64,000 bases of DNA from Mesobacillus boroniphilus (GCF_018424685.1 NZ_QTKX01000001.1:1240001-1304000), one strand, 5' to 3'; numbered from the stretch's first letter, positions 17,459 through 28,002 are shown. Made by a program: numbers and translations. Notes: a model not told the origin generated them from the letters alone.

Positions 17459-18309
17459 TATTTAACAGTGCATAGTGATTCTTTTAGACAGCTATTCTGG
17501 ATTTGTGGCCAAAGCTGTCAAGATTCTGTTGTTATTGTGGCAGCTTTTCAGGAAATGAAGTCAAAGCTGTCAAGATTCTGTTGTTATTGTGACAGCTTTT
17601 CAGGATACGAGGCCAATGCTGTCAAGAATCCGATGTTATCTTGACAGCTTCTCAGGATACGCGCCCAAAGCTGTCAAGAATCTGTTGCTATTTTGACAGC
17701 TTCTAGGGATACGCGCGCAAAGCTGTCAAGAATCCGATGTTATTATGACAGCTTTTCAGGATTTGCGGCCAAAGCTGTCAAGAATCCGATGTTATTATGA
17801 CAGCTTCTCGGGATACGCGGCCAATGCTGTCAAGAATCCGATGTTATTATGACAGCTTTTCAGGAAATGAAGTCAAAGCTGTCAAGATTCTGTTGTTATT
17901 GTGACAGCTTTTCAGGATACGAGGCCAAAGCTGTCAAGATTCTGTTGTTATTATGACAGCTTTTCAGGAAATGAAGTCAAAGCTGTCAAGATTCTGTTGT
18001 TATTGTGACAGCTTTTCAGGATACGAGGCCAAAGCTGTCAAGAATCCGATGTTATCTTGACAGCTTTTCAGGATGCGGAGACAAAGCTGTCAGGAATCTG
18101 TTGCTATTTTGACAGCTTCTCAGGATACGCGCCCAAAGCTGTCAAGATTCTGTTGTTATTGTGACAGCTTTTCAGGATACGAGGCCAAAGCTGTCAAGAA
18201 TCCGCTTGTATTGAGACAGGTTTTGGGAATAAAGGTCTAAAGTTGTCAATAATATCGCGTAATTCAGACAGCTTTTCGGCGGAAAGATAGAAGTTGTCAA
18301 GAACCGCTC
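17459..18309. repeat. Array of about fifteen 52-bp tandem repeats, each with a dyad
   Basis: From 17511 units start every 52 bp without a single indel: 17511, 17563 and so on to 18239. A degenerate half unit precedes at 17459 and a stub follows at 18291. The core AAAGCTGTCAAG ... TGACAGCTTTTCAGG is kept in 13 units, and the last two are decayed. Within each unit AAGCTGTCA and TGACAGCTT form a 9- to 11-bp dyad around a 13- to 17-nt variable loop. Tails recur in a few versions (AAATGAAGTC, GATACGAGGCC, GATACGCGCCC). There is no open reading frame of note. It fills the gap between the met operon leader and the bacillolysin gene. Function unknown. Confidence 0.95.
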
Positions 18310-18505
18310 AACTGACATTCTAGCTGTAAAGCGGTTTAGGAACCAAATGAACGATATATGTGCCCGATTACTCAGGACTCCCATAAAAGAGGTTAACAAT
18401 AGGGGTTATTGGTGCCAGAAAACAATGTAAACCAAAACCTCGGTGCCTCAAACCATGATGCTATTTTCAATCACACTGAGAAAGTGCGAAGTCGGCATAA
18501 TAAGA

Positions 18506-18534
18506 AACTGGCTCAAATCATATTGAGCCAGCCT
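18506..18534 (-). terminator. Terminator of bacillolysin gene
   Basis: CTGGCTCA (18509-18516) and TGAGCCAG (18524-18531) form an 8-bp stem. Minus-strand reading continues into TTTCTTATT. It lies 18 nt after the protease stop codon. Confidence 0.7.
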
Positions 18535-18551
18535 CTTAGAATATGAACCTA

Positions 18552-20183
<1,632 letters not shown>

Positions 20184-20430
20184 TTAAACTCCTCCTAAAA
20201 TCAAATTCCAGCTAAAAAAGATTAGTAGATTATCATATTTATACTTTAATAATCTGAACATTTCAATAATTAAGTCAAATAATGTCGATTTTGGATGTTG
20301 GGAAATATTTTACCGATAAGAATAAAAGCAAAATTTTAACGAAAAAGTAGTCAGAATTTATTGACTAATTTGGATAAATATTCTTATTATTAAGTTGTAG
20401 TACCAACTCATAAAAAGGAGGTTTAAATGT
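20184..20430. other. Divergent intergenic region, bacillolysin / cstA
   Basis: This 247-bp AT-rich gap must hold the promoters of both divergent genes. I see AT-rich candidate -10 boxes on both strands but no clear operator, riboswitch or small gene. A strong AAAAGGAGG site for cstA is at 20415-20423. Confidence 0.5.
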
Positions 20431-22173
20431 ATGAATTCTTTATGGTTAGCTGTGATCGGAATGATTGTGTTTGCGATCGGCTACCGCTTCTATTCCAAGT
20501 GGGTAGCTGAAAAGATTTACCGTCTGGATCCTAACTATGTCACACCTGCACATCAGTATTCGGATGGCGTGGATTTCGTCCCAACTAAGAAAATGATCCT
20601 TTGGGGACACCATTTTACGTCCGTAGCCGGGGCAGCACCAATTGTAGGGCCTGCAATCGCTGTGTATTGGGGATGGCTTCCTGCATTCCTGTGGGTTATT
20701 TTAGGCACTGTCTTCGCTGCCGGTGTCCATGACTTCGGAACTCTTGTACTTTCAGTCAGGAATAAGGGGCAATCAGTAGGTACAATCACAAATAAGCTGA
20801 TTGGCAAACGTGCAAAAATCATGTTCTTATTCATTATTTTAATACTTGTTTTGATGGTCAACGCTGTTTTTGCATGGGTCATTGCGAACTTGTTTGTAAA
20901 ATTCCCTGCGAGTGTTCTTTCGGTATTTCTTCAAATACCGCTCGCGATTTGGATTGGTTACGCCGTTTATAAAAAGAAGAAGGGAATGCTTGTACCTTCA
21001 TTGATCGCACTGGCAGTCATGTATGGTGCAGCCATTATTGCCAGCCGTGTTCCAGCATTGCAAATCGATCTTGTGAGATACTTTGGCGGGGCTGATAACA
21101 CCGTCATGTTTGGTCTAAGTGGTGTATCCATGGCATTCTTAGTCTGGATTGTCGTGTTGATGGTTTACGTTTACATTGCTTCAACACTGCCAGTCTGGAA
21201 GCTCCTGCAGCCTCGTGATTATATCAATTCACACCAGTTGGTTGTAGGTTTATTCATCCTATATGCAGGGCTCATTTTCCTCCAGCCTAAGGTTACAGCT
21301 CCAGCTATGAATGGAGCAGCTACCGATGTTTCCTGGTTCCCGCTATTGTTCATTACGATTGCTTGCGGTGCCATTTCCGGGTTTCATGGACTTGTTTCTT
21401 CAGGGACATCCTCTAAGCAGCTTGAAAAAGAAACCGATGCCCGTTTTGTTGGTTACCTTGGAGCGGTTGGAGAAGGGGTACTTGCCTTGATCGCCATTAT
21501 CGCGGTTGTCACCGTTTTTGCGACAAAAGCAGATTTTACCGCTGCGTATTCAAGCTTTGCGGCTGCAAGCGCCGGTGGCCTTGGCAACTTCATCAATGGT
21601 GCAGCACAGCTTGCGACTGGTATCTGGATTCCTGCGGACATCGCGAGGACGATTGTTTCCATCATCGTTGTCAGCTTTGCGGCGACAACTTTGGATACTT
21701 CCGTAAGATTGATGCGTTACATCATCGCAGAAATCGGAAGTGAATACAATGTCCAGGCTTTGACTAAGACTCATGTAGCTACAACTGTTGCAGTTGTTTC
21801 GAGTGCAGCGCTTGTACTATTGCCGAAGGGACCTAACGGGTTCGGTTCTGGCGGATATCTACTGTGGCCTTTGTTCGGTACGAGTAACCAGCTTTTGGCC
21901 GGTGTAAGCCTACTGCTTATATCTATCTGGCTAAAGCGCCAGGGAAGAAATTACCTTGTTACCTTCATCCCGATGGTTTTCGTATTCTTCATGACACTTT
22001 GGGCAATGATCCAGCAGGTCGTTTTCCAGTGGTCTGGATATGGAAGCGGCGAGATGAATATGCTACTCTTTGGAATCGGCGGATTGATCCTGATTTTTGT
22101 ATTGTGGATCATCCTCGAAGCTATCTCAGCCTTCAGCAGGAAAAATCCACCGCCATTAAGTAAGGAAATGTAA
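20431..22173 (+). CDS. cstA: CstA family peptide/pyruvate transporter
   Basis: A 580-residue protein with about 16 hydrophobic segments. The CstA signatures are FVPTKKMILWGHHFTSVAGA, PIVGPAIAVYWGW, HDFGTLV, and SGFHGLVSSGTSSKQLEKE. CstA proteins were named for carbon starvation and import peptides or pyruvate at the cytoplasmic membrane. ATG start behind AAGGAGG. A terminator-like hairpin follows, then the cory-CC-star and ArsA genes on the same strand, a neighbourhood that suggests a shared role. Confidence 0.94.
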   Translation: MNSLWLAVIGMIVFAIGYRFYSKWVAEKIYRLDPNYVTPAHQYSDGVDFVPTKKMILWGHHFTSVAGAAPIVGPAIAVYWGWLPAFLWVILGTVFAAGVHDFGTLVLSVRNKGQSVGTITNKLIGKRAKIMFLFIILILVLMVNAVFAWVIANLFVKFPASVLSVFLQIPLAIWIGYAVYKKKKGMLVPSLIALAVMYGAAIIASRVPALQIDLVRYFGGADNTVMFGLSGVSMAFLVWIVVLMVYVYIASTLPVWKLLQPRDYINSHQLVVGLFILYAGLIFLQPKVTAPAMNGAATDVSWFPLLFITIACGAISGFHGLVSSGTSSKQLEKETDARFVGYLGAVGEGVLALIAIIAVVTVFATKADFTAAYSSFAAASAGGLGNFINGAAQLATGIWIPADIARTIVSIIVVSFAATTLDTSVRLMRYIIAEIGSEYNVQALTKTHVATTVAVVSSAALVLLPKGPNGFGSGGYLLWPLFGTSNQLLAGVSLLLISIWLKRQGRNYLVTFIPMVFVFFMTLWAMIQQVVFQWSGYGSGEMNMLLFGIGGLILIFVLWIILEAISAFSRKNPPPLSKEM

Positions 22174-22174
22174 T

Positions 22175-22212
22175 ACAGTGGAGGCCGGGTGACCGGTCTC
22201 TACTGTCATTTT
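22175..22212 (+). terminator. Terminator or attenuator between cstA and the cory-CC-star gene
   Basis: ACAGTGGAGGCCGG and CCGGTCTCTACTGT pair over 14 bp (two G-U) around GTGA, followed by CATTTTT. It sits 22 nt before the next gene on the same strand, so it either ends cstA mRNA or lowers read-through. Confidence 0.8.
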
Positions 22213-22233
22213 TAGAAAGGGGGGGGAAGCGTG

Positions 22234-22497
22234 ATGGGTTTTTACGAACAATTCAAGCGTGCCATAGCTGTATATGATGAAATTCTCAGACAGCCGCACA
22301 GGACCGAAATTGCCCGAGAATTAAGAGATGAAGAAGACCTTTTTATGCTGCTTTGCTTTTCTGAAATGCTCGGCCTGCCCAATCCGGCATTTTACTATAC
22401 GCTTGAACTCTACCCTGTCATCATCGAGCGCTTTCATGATTGGCATCTAAGGGCCGGGATGGAAAAATCCCCGCTTGAGGGAATACGCTGCTGTTAG
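22234..22497 (+). CDS. cory-CC-star protein (small protein ending Cys-Cys)
   Basis: An 87-residue protein ending in IRCC directly before the stop, which with its ArsA neighbour fits the small family NCBI names cory-CC-star. It is amphipathic and acidic, with a helical middle (DEEDLFMLLCFSEMLGLPNPAFYYTLEL). The exact C-terminal Cys pair could bind a metal or metalloid, be oxidised, or be modified. The gene for an ArsA ATPase follows by 11 nt, so the two proteins probably work together; the activity is not established. A GTG directly before the ATG is an alternative start behind AAAGGGGGGG. Confidence 0.8.
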   Translation: MGFYEQFKRAIAVYDEILRQPHRTEIARELRDEEDLFMLLCFSEMLGLPNPAFYYTLELYPVIIERFHDWHLRAGMEKSPLEGIRCC

Positions 22498-22508
22498 GAG
22501 GAACGGTT

Positions 22509-23465
22509 ATGGATATTCTGGAAAAGAAGATTTATTTTATCGGTGGAAAAGGCGGCGTTGGCAAAAGCACAACATCCGCTGCTATGGCACTTTTCCTTGC
22601 GCAAAAAGGGAAAAAGATTTTGCTGGTTTCGACGGATCCAGCCCATAATACAGGGGATTTATTTCATCAAAACTTCAGTGGTGGCAAAATCGAGAAAGCA
22701 ACACTGAACCTCGATGTACTAGAGATTGACTCGGAACAGGAATCTAGGAACTATATCAATGGAGTAAAGGGCAACTTGAAAGGCCTGGTCAAAGCGACCA
22801 TGCTGGAAGAGGTGAACAGGCAGATTGATATGGCAGCATCCTCTCCAGGTGCTGAAGAAGCAGCACTTTTCGACAAAATCACCTCATTGATTCTTGAGGA
22901 AATCACAAACTATGATGCCATTGTTTTTGACACAGCACCTACAGGTCATACTATCCGCCTTTTAACACTTCCGGAACTGATGGGCGTTTGGATGGACGGC
23001 CTGCTGGAACGGCGCAAAAAAGTGAACGAAAACTATGCACAGTGGATGAACGATGGTGAAATCGTTGAAGACCCTTTATATGACAAGCTGAATGAGCGAA
23101 AAAACCGTTTTAAACGGGTAAGGGAAATCCTGCTGGATGAAACCCAAACAGAATATATTTTCGTGCTGAACGCAGAAAGACTGCCAATTCTTGAAACCTC
23201 GAAGGCAATTGAAACATTGCATCAGCATGGTATCCATGTTAACTCAATCGTCGTCAACAAAGTCATTCCTGAGGAAGCAGATGGCAGGTTCATGGCGCAA
23301 AGGAGATCGAATGAGAAATTATATCTTGACGAGATTAGGGACAAGTTCGAGCATCTTAGGCAGATTTTCTTGCCCCTGCTTGAACATGACATTTCATCGC
23401 TGACCGCGCTGGAACTTGTTTCGGGTATTCTAGGGGACCAAATCGAGGCAACATTTCAATTATAG
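22509..23465 (+). CDS. ArsA/GET3-family ATPase
   Basis: A 318-residue P-loop ATPase of the ArsA (anion-transporting, GET3-like) family. The deviant Walker A GGKGGVGKST lies near residue 13, switch I STDPAHNTGD near 42, and switch II FDTAPTGHTIRLL near 140. Eukaryotic Get3 inserts tail-anchored proteins and ArsA drives arsenite export, but no ars genes are nearby. The single domain implies a homodimer. ATG behind TTAGGAGG. The pairing with cory-CC-star and closeness to cstA is the best clue to its role. Confidence 0.9.
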   Translation: MDILEKKIYFIGGKGGVGKSTTSAAMALFLAQKGKKILLVSTDPAHNTGDLFHQNFSGGKIEKATLNLDVLEIDSEQESRNYINGVKGNLKGLVKATMLEEVNRQIDMAASSPGAEEAALFDKITSLILEEITNYDAIVFDTAPTGHTIRLLTLPELMGVWMDGLLERRKKVNENYAQWMNDGEIVEDPLYDKLNERKNRFKRVREILLDETQTEYIFVLNAERLPILETSKAIETLHQHGIHVNSIVVNKVIPEEADGRFMAQRRSNEKLYLDEIRDKFEHLRQIFLPLLEHDISSLTALELVSGILGDQIEATFQL

Positions 23466-23584
23466 CTAAAATTTAAAGTTTTTATTTTACTTAATTAGGT
23501 TAAATAAAAAAGGTGGATAAATTTAAATGGAATTAGAAAACTATAATTAACCATATCCGGTTGAATACAAAAGGGGGCTAAAAA

Positions 23585-24262
23585 ATGAGGCGAATCTTTC
23601 CGGGATCTATTACAGCTTATAGCCAGTTCGGGCATTTGAAGATCCCTAAAAACGTCAAAACTGTCTGTCCCGAGTGCCGGAAAAAGGTAGAATTCCTGCT
23701 GAAATCGACCTATCAGAGCAACAAGCATGGATTGATGACCGAAAGCATTTGTCCATCCTGCAAACAAAGTATACCGTTTATTATCATAACAAATGAAAAG
23801 GACATCCAGCCTGATGTATACATATATGATCCAAAAACCTCAACCCATCCGCTAAACCAAATTGAACATTTGCCACGCATACCCGAGGAATTGGTCAGAG
23901 CATACAGATCTGCTGTCAGCGTTCACCATTCAAAGGAAAACACAGCAACTGCTGTCCTGGCCAAGCGAGTGATTGAGAATATCCTCAGGCATTTTTTAGC
24001 GGAGAAAAGCCAAAGTTTAACGCTTGAACAGCAGTTCGAAAGTCTACCCGAAAATATTAATTTGGTGAAGCCTGTGAGTTCATTGAGTATGCTAATGGCA
24101 CCCGAGGGCGCGCTGCACAGAATGCTCGAGCTTGAAACTGAACTCGATGATGAAATGGCGGAATTAATAATGGACTTACTGGAGAACATGATTCAATATT
24201 TGTTTGTATTACCGGGAAAAATCGAAATGACACACGATCATATCGAAAAGAAATTAAATTGA
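23585..24262 (+). CDS. DUF4145-like protein with N-terminal zinc ribbon
   Basis: A 225-residue soluble protein. Residues about 30-60 hold two Cys pairs (CPEC and CPSC) spaced like a zinc ribbon. The C-terminal part has a helical DUF4145-like region (RIPEELVRAYRSAVSVHHSK, AKRVIENILRHFLAEK). DUF4145 occurs alone or fused to restriction and other nucleic-acid proteins; its function is unclear. ATG behind AAAAGGGGG. Single gene with a terminator. Confidence 0.65.
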   Translation: MRRIFPGSITAYSQFGHLKIPKNVKTVCPECRKKVEFLLKSTYQSNKHGLMTESICPSCKQSIPFIIITNEKDIQPDVYIYDPKTSTHPLNQIEHLPRIPEELVRAYRSAVSVHHSKENTATAVLAKRVIENILRHFLAEKSQSLTLEQQFESLPENINLVKPVSSLSMLMAPEGALHRMLELETELDDEMAELIMDLLENMIQYLFVLPGKIEMTHDHIEKKLN

Positions 24263-24267
24263 CCATG

Positions 24268-24296
24268 AGCAGCTTTCCAATGGAGGCTGCTTTTTA
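24268..24296 (+). terminator. Rho-independent terminator
   Basis: AGCAGCTTTC and GGAGGCTGCT form a 10-bp stem (two G-U) with a short loop, followed by TTTTATA. Confidence 0.8.
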
Positions 24297-24350
24297 TATT
24301 CAACGAGTATTCTTTTTGGTATAGTAGGAGGGATAAAAGGGGGAGCAACA

Positions 24351-25550
24351 GTGTATTACATAAAAAACTATAGTTTGATATTTGCCATCCTAATGGCATT
24401 TTTTATTTTACCAAACCTGGTTTCGGCACATAATGGCTCGCGTGATGAACTGGGTGGCCATTTCCGCAATGCCGATTGCGTTTATATCCTTCATGAGCCA
24501 ACATCAATTGCCAGAAGTGCTGCAAATATGCAGGAACTTATGAGCTTGATTAAGCAATATAACAGCAATCAAGATTGTAAAGCCAGTTTAAACGAAGCTA
24601 AAGTCGATTTGGAAGGGCATAGTTTCCCAGCGGAAGGAAGCACTCCATCTGAATCCACCCCTGCATCAAGCGATTCCCCGAAGGCTGCAGCTTCTACTGG
24701 CAATCTGCAGCTTGGAAAAACATATGATGCTAAACTAATAGAATGCACAGATGGAGATACAGCTGTATTTACTATTAACGGAAAAGCCTACAAGTCTCGC
24801 TTTCTATATATTGATACACCGGAAAGCACTAGGACGAAGGAGCCGTTTGGACTTGAAGCAGCTCAATATACATGTTCCTTTTTAAAGAAGGGGAATATTA
24901 CACTTGAAACCGATGGCGGCAGCTTATTCGATAAATATGACCGCCTTCTTGCCTGGGTATGGGTAGGAGATAAGCTTCACCAGGAAGAAATTACGAAGGC
25001 AGGCCTGGTCGAAGATTTTTACGATTATGGCAGCTATAAGTATGAAAATCGCATCTGGTCCGCAATGGATTATGCAAAAGAAAATGGAAAGGGCATTTAT
25101 GCAGCTACTAATTCTCCTGCAGAGCAAACGGAACAATCAAAAGAGCAATCTGAAAAGCAGGAAGAAAGAACCAAGCAGGAGCAAAAACCAAAAAATGTAG
25201 GCGAAGAAAGCCAGCAGGAGAAGAAGCCTGAAAACACAGAAGAAGATACCGATTCAGCAGACCAACAGCGTGAGTCAGGTCAAGAATCCAATCAGGTTGA
25301 AACAGTTGACGAAGAATGGGACTGCAGCCTTCTCAGCGGCCTATTGTTCGCCTTATTATTTTACCTCACCATTCCCTTAAAAAAGGCAATGGGCAAGCGG
25401 ACGCTAATTGCCCATCGGATGTGGAGCAAAAAATGGCCGCTCAACCTGTTCCTAAGCGTAATTTATGCTTTTATATGCTACATCACAATGCTTCTGCTAC
25501 TATTGGAAATACTCCATCTTTTTAAAAATAAAAAAAGCAAGCGAAAATGA
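24351..25550 (+). CDS. Exported thermonuclease (SNase) with C-terminal membrane segments
   Basis: A 399-residue protein. Signal peptide about 1-26 (ending VSA); a short YHYH-like start (HNGSRDELGGHF); low-complexity Ser/Pro linker; staphylococcal-nuclease domain about 120-260 with DGDTAVF, SRFLYIDTPES, EPFGLEAAQYT and DKYDRLLAWVWV, which include the Asp, Arg and Glu active-site positions; a Gln/Glu/Lys-rich spacer; and two hydrophobic segments near the C-terminus. It should cut extracellular or cell-surface DNA/RNA with Ca2+ while staying in the membrane. GTG start 7 nt after GGGGGAG. Single gene. Confidence 0.88.
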   Translation: MYYIKNYSLIFAILMAFFILPNLVSAHNGSRDELGGHFRNADCVYILHEPTSIARSAANMQELMSLIKQYNSNQDCKASLNEAKVDLEGHSFPAEGSTPSESTPASSDSPKAAASTGNLQLGKTYDAKLIECTDGDTAVFTINGKAYKSRFLYIDTPESTRTKEPFGLEAAQYTCSFLKKGNITLETDGGSLFDKYDRLLAWVWVGDKLHQEEITKAGLVEDFYDYGSYKYENRIWSAMDYAKENGKGIYAATNSPAEQTEQSKEQSEKQEERTKQEQKPKNVGEESQQEKKPENTEEDTDSADQQRESGQESNQVETVDEEWDCSLLSGLLFALLFYLTIPLKKAMGKRTLIAHRMWSKKWPLNLFLSVIYAFICYITMLLLLLEILHLFKNKKSKRK

Positions 25551-25659
25551 CGGACACAAATCGCGGGAAAACCAGAAAATCTGTCCGTCATCCATTATGT
25601 ATGGCGTTTACTAATCTAACAAAGGTTTTCTCTGCCCAGAACGATTGTGCCAGCTCTTC

Positions 25660-26433
25660 TCAAGGTGCCGCTATTTTTAACATCTTGAAGAAATCCTCCC
25701 GATTATTTGACTCATAAAGCAATCTTTCATGATTGAAGATGGCGTAATACGGCAGTGCATCTATTTTTAAATCGGAGAATTTACGGCGTGCTTCCTCAAG
25801 GCTGTTAACCTGCAAGGAATGTGCTTTATGTACATATTGGTTATTTACCTGTTCGAGAGCCCAATTTTCCTGCTGTGCTTCTGGTTTATAGAGTTCAAGT
25901 ACAGCCAAATAGCCTTGTTCTTCGGCAAGTTGTCCCTGATAAGTAACCAATTCTTCTATGATTAATGGAAAAGTATAATGGTAGACTTGGTCTCCCCTGG
26001 AGGCTTGAATGATTACGGTACTCAGTCCAGCCACATTGTTAAAAGTATAGGTATTATCGAAAATCGTTTCGAAGGGTTGGCTGCCCATCTCCAAATCTCC
26101 CCTGGAGCGGTAAACAGATATTGTATTAATTCCAGCTTCTTCAGAGAACGCAACCATCATTTTGCTGAATGGCTTCGCGCTGACTGGAAGCAAATCATGG
26201 AACAGAATAGGTGGCTCGTCTTGGTCTACGACAGGTCCAGTACCTTTTTCTACCCATGCAAAGGTACCTGATTTATGTAATACTTCCTGACCTGCGATGG
26301 TGATCTGAGCCTCCGGAATACTGAAAGATGATTCTTCTTGCTGTTCTGGTAAAAGGGTTCGAAATTTATCCATTGTAAAGATCATTAGTATCGCTAAAAG
26401 GACGATTCCGTATGGGAGCCATTTATTTTTCAT
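25660..26433 (-). CDS. Hypothetical membrane-anchored protein, 257 aa
   Basis: A protein with one N-terminal transmembrane segment (about residues 7-22, YGIVLLAILMIFTMD) and an extracytoplasmic domain. The middle looks beta-rich (MMVAFSEEAGINTISVYRSR), while the end (KFSDLKIDALPYYAIFNHER) resembles the last part of a thioredoxin fold without Cys. No family was named with confidence. The ATG at 26433 overlaps the end of the upstream small membrane gene by 11 nt, so the two are coupled. Confidence 0.65.
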   Translation of the reverse strand: MKNKWLPYGIVLLAILMIFTMDKFRTLLPEQQEESSFSIPEAQITIAGQEVLHKSGTFAWVEKGTGPVVDQDEPPILFHDLLPVSAKPFSKMMVAFSEEAGINTISVYRSRGDLEMGSQPFETIFDNTYTFNNVAGLSTVIIQASRGDQVYHYTFPLIIEELVTYQGQLAEEQGYLAVLELYKPEAQQENWALEQVNNQYVHKAHSLQVNSLEEARRKFSDLKIDALPYYAIFNHERLLYESNNREDFFKMLKIAAP

Positions 26434-26593
26434 AGCTTGTATTCTTCGAAGTAAGCATCTTTTCGATTTCCTCATCCGTTGGTGGTGGTGCTACTGGGTA
26501 TAGATGATTATTCAACCTATCAATCTTTCTATGCAGTCTTACAACATCAATGAGTATTAACAGAAGCAAAACAATAACGATCCAGGTCAACAT
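26423..26593 (-). CDS. Small single-pass membrane protein, 56 aa
   Basis: Starts MLTWIVIVLLLLILIDVVRL, a transmembrane helix followed by a basic stretch (HRKIDRL) and a short Pro-rich cytoplasmic tail. The ATG at 26593 follows GAGAGGTG at 6 nt; a longer upstream start has no such site. Overlaps and is probably translated with the following membrane-anchored gene. Function unknown. Confidence 0.65.
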   Translation of the reverse strand: MLTWIVIVLLLLILIDVVRLHRKIDRLNNHLYPVAPPPTDEEIEKMLTSKNTSYEK

Positions 26594-26719
26594 ATGAAAC
26601 ACCTCTCTTTTTCCCAATATAAAACAAAAGACATGGAATAGATAGGTCATAATGGATAAAATTTGCGATGTCCACTGGATTATAATACTATCTTAATGAA
26701 TACTTATGGTGGTGCTGCA

Positions 26720-27970
26720 GTGGAAATTACAAAACATTTATTAATGAATCTCTCGCTACTTCTTGTCCTGCTTTTTTTCACCCAGTTAATCATGGAAAGG
26801 CAATTAAAGGAAGAGAGCCGAGAAAGGTATCAATTATTCTATTTCGTTATATCAATTTTTACATGTTATATTTTTTCGGTTCAAGTGCAAGACGGCATTC
26901 GTTTTGATCTTCGCCAAGTACCGATGATCCTTGGCAGTCTTTATGCTGGCCATAGTTTTCTATTTGCAGGGGTAACCCTCTTAATGCGCGGATTTTTGGG
27001 AATAAATGATGGTTTCTGGGTATCCGTAGGAGTCTTTATTGCTCTTGCGATCCTTCTTAAATGGATGCATCCCTGGTTCAACAGACTTTCCTTGAATCAA
27101 AGGATTGGTGTATCCGTTCTGTTGACCGTGATGACCTCATTTGCTTTGATGCAGATGGTCGCTATATTCAACGAACCAATCAGACACCCAGAAGCCTGGA
27201 TCAGTTTTATTTTGATTCCCGCCCTAACTTCAGGTCTAGTCAGTTACTCAATTGAAACGATTCGGCAAACAGTGATTATCCGTCAAAGGCTGGCGAAAGC
27301 TGATAAAATCGAGGCTGTCAGCCATTTAAGCGCGGCTATTTCCCATGAAATCCGCAATCCATTAACGACAGTGAAAGGATTTCTCCAGCTTCTTGGTGAA
27401 CAGAACTATCCTGACGAAAAGAAAAAGGAATTCATCCATATTTCTATCCAGGAGCTGAATCGTGCCGAAGAAGTCATCAATGATTATCTTACCTTTGCAA
27501 GGCCAGCCTTTGAAAAAGTGGAAGATATAGACGTCGAAAAGGAATTGAACCAGGTACTAAATGTCCTAAATCCATTGGCTAATCTGAATGGTGTAGAAAT
27601 AAAGAAAAAGTATACTCCAGGATTAGTAATTTCAGGGGACCGTTCGAAATTCATACAAGGATTCATCAACCTGATCAAGAACGGTTTGGAGGCCATGCCT
27701 AATGGCGGAGAACTGATTGTCCAGACGTTTCGCACCGGAAATGTGGTCCATATCCTCGTGAAGGATTCAGGCATCGGCATGACTGAAGAACAAATTGCCC
27801 GCCTGGGTGAACCATATTACACGACAAAAGGGCAGCAAGGAACAGGTCTTGGCATGATGGTAACATTCAGCATCATACGTGCGATGAGAGGTAAGGTAGA
27901 AGTTAAAAGCCAGGTTGGCATAGGGACAACCTTCCATATCCGCTTCAGCAATATAGTAGATGACAAGTAA
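26720..27970 (+). CDS. Sensor histidine kinase, KinB-like
   Basis: A 416-residue membrane histidine kinase. Residues about 1-180 hold six hydrophobic segments resembling the 5TM/LytS-type sensor region of KinB. Next comes a HisKA dimer domain with the phospho-acceptor His209 in SHEIRNPLTTVKGF, and a HATPase_c domain with N box LINLIKNGLEAM, G1 DSGIGM and G2 GTGLGM. No response regulator is adjacent, as is usual for phosphorelay kinases feeding Spo0F; that role is an inference. The GTG at 26720 behind GGTGGTG yields the KinB-like MEITKHLLMN; an ATG at 26696 without a ribosome site is possible. Confidence 0.88.
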   Translation: MEITKHLLMNLSLLLVLLFFTQLIMERQLKEESRERYQLFYFVISIFTCYIFSVQVQDGIRFDLRQVPMILGSLYAGHSFLFAGVTLLMRGFLGINDGFWVSVGVFIALAILLKWMHPWFNRLSLNQRIGVSVLLTVMTSFALMQMVAIFNEPIRHPEAWISFILIPALTSGLVSYSIETIRQTVIIRQRLAKADKIEAVSHLSAAISHEIRNPLTTVKGFLQLLGEQNYPDEKKKEFIHISIQELNRAEEVINDYLTFARPAFEKVEDIDVEKELNQVLNVLNPLANLNGVEIKKKYTPGLVISGDRSKFIQGFINLIKNGLEAMPNGGELIVQTFRTGNVVHILVKDSGIGMTEEQIARLGEPYYTTKGQQGTGLGMMVTFSIIRAMRGKVEVKSQVGIGTTFHIRFSNIVDDK

Positions 27971-27974
27971 CATG

Positions 27975-28002
27975 ATCCTTCCATAGAATTGGGAGGATTT
28001 TT
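27975..28002 (+). terminator. Rho-independent terminator
   Basis: ATCCTTCC and GGGAGGAT pair (one G-U) around an 8-nt loop and run into TTTTT, 4 nt after the kinase stop codon. Confidence 0.75.

Noticed and set aside
17511..18309. CRISPR array
   Set aside because: The whole 52-bp unit is conserved, including the would-be spacers, which recur in a few versions. No cas genes are present.
23527..23550. Seven-codon ORF after an AAAGGTGG site, upstream of the DUF4145-like gene
   Set aside because: Too short to separate from chance; no attenuator-like structure nearby.
25547..25591. Inverted repeat ATGACGGACA/TGTCCGTCAT after the nuclease gene
   Set aside because: Perfect 10-bp arms but a 25-nt loop and no T run, so not called a terminator; could be chance or a protein site.
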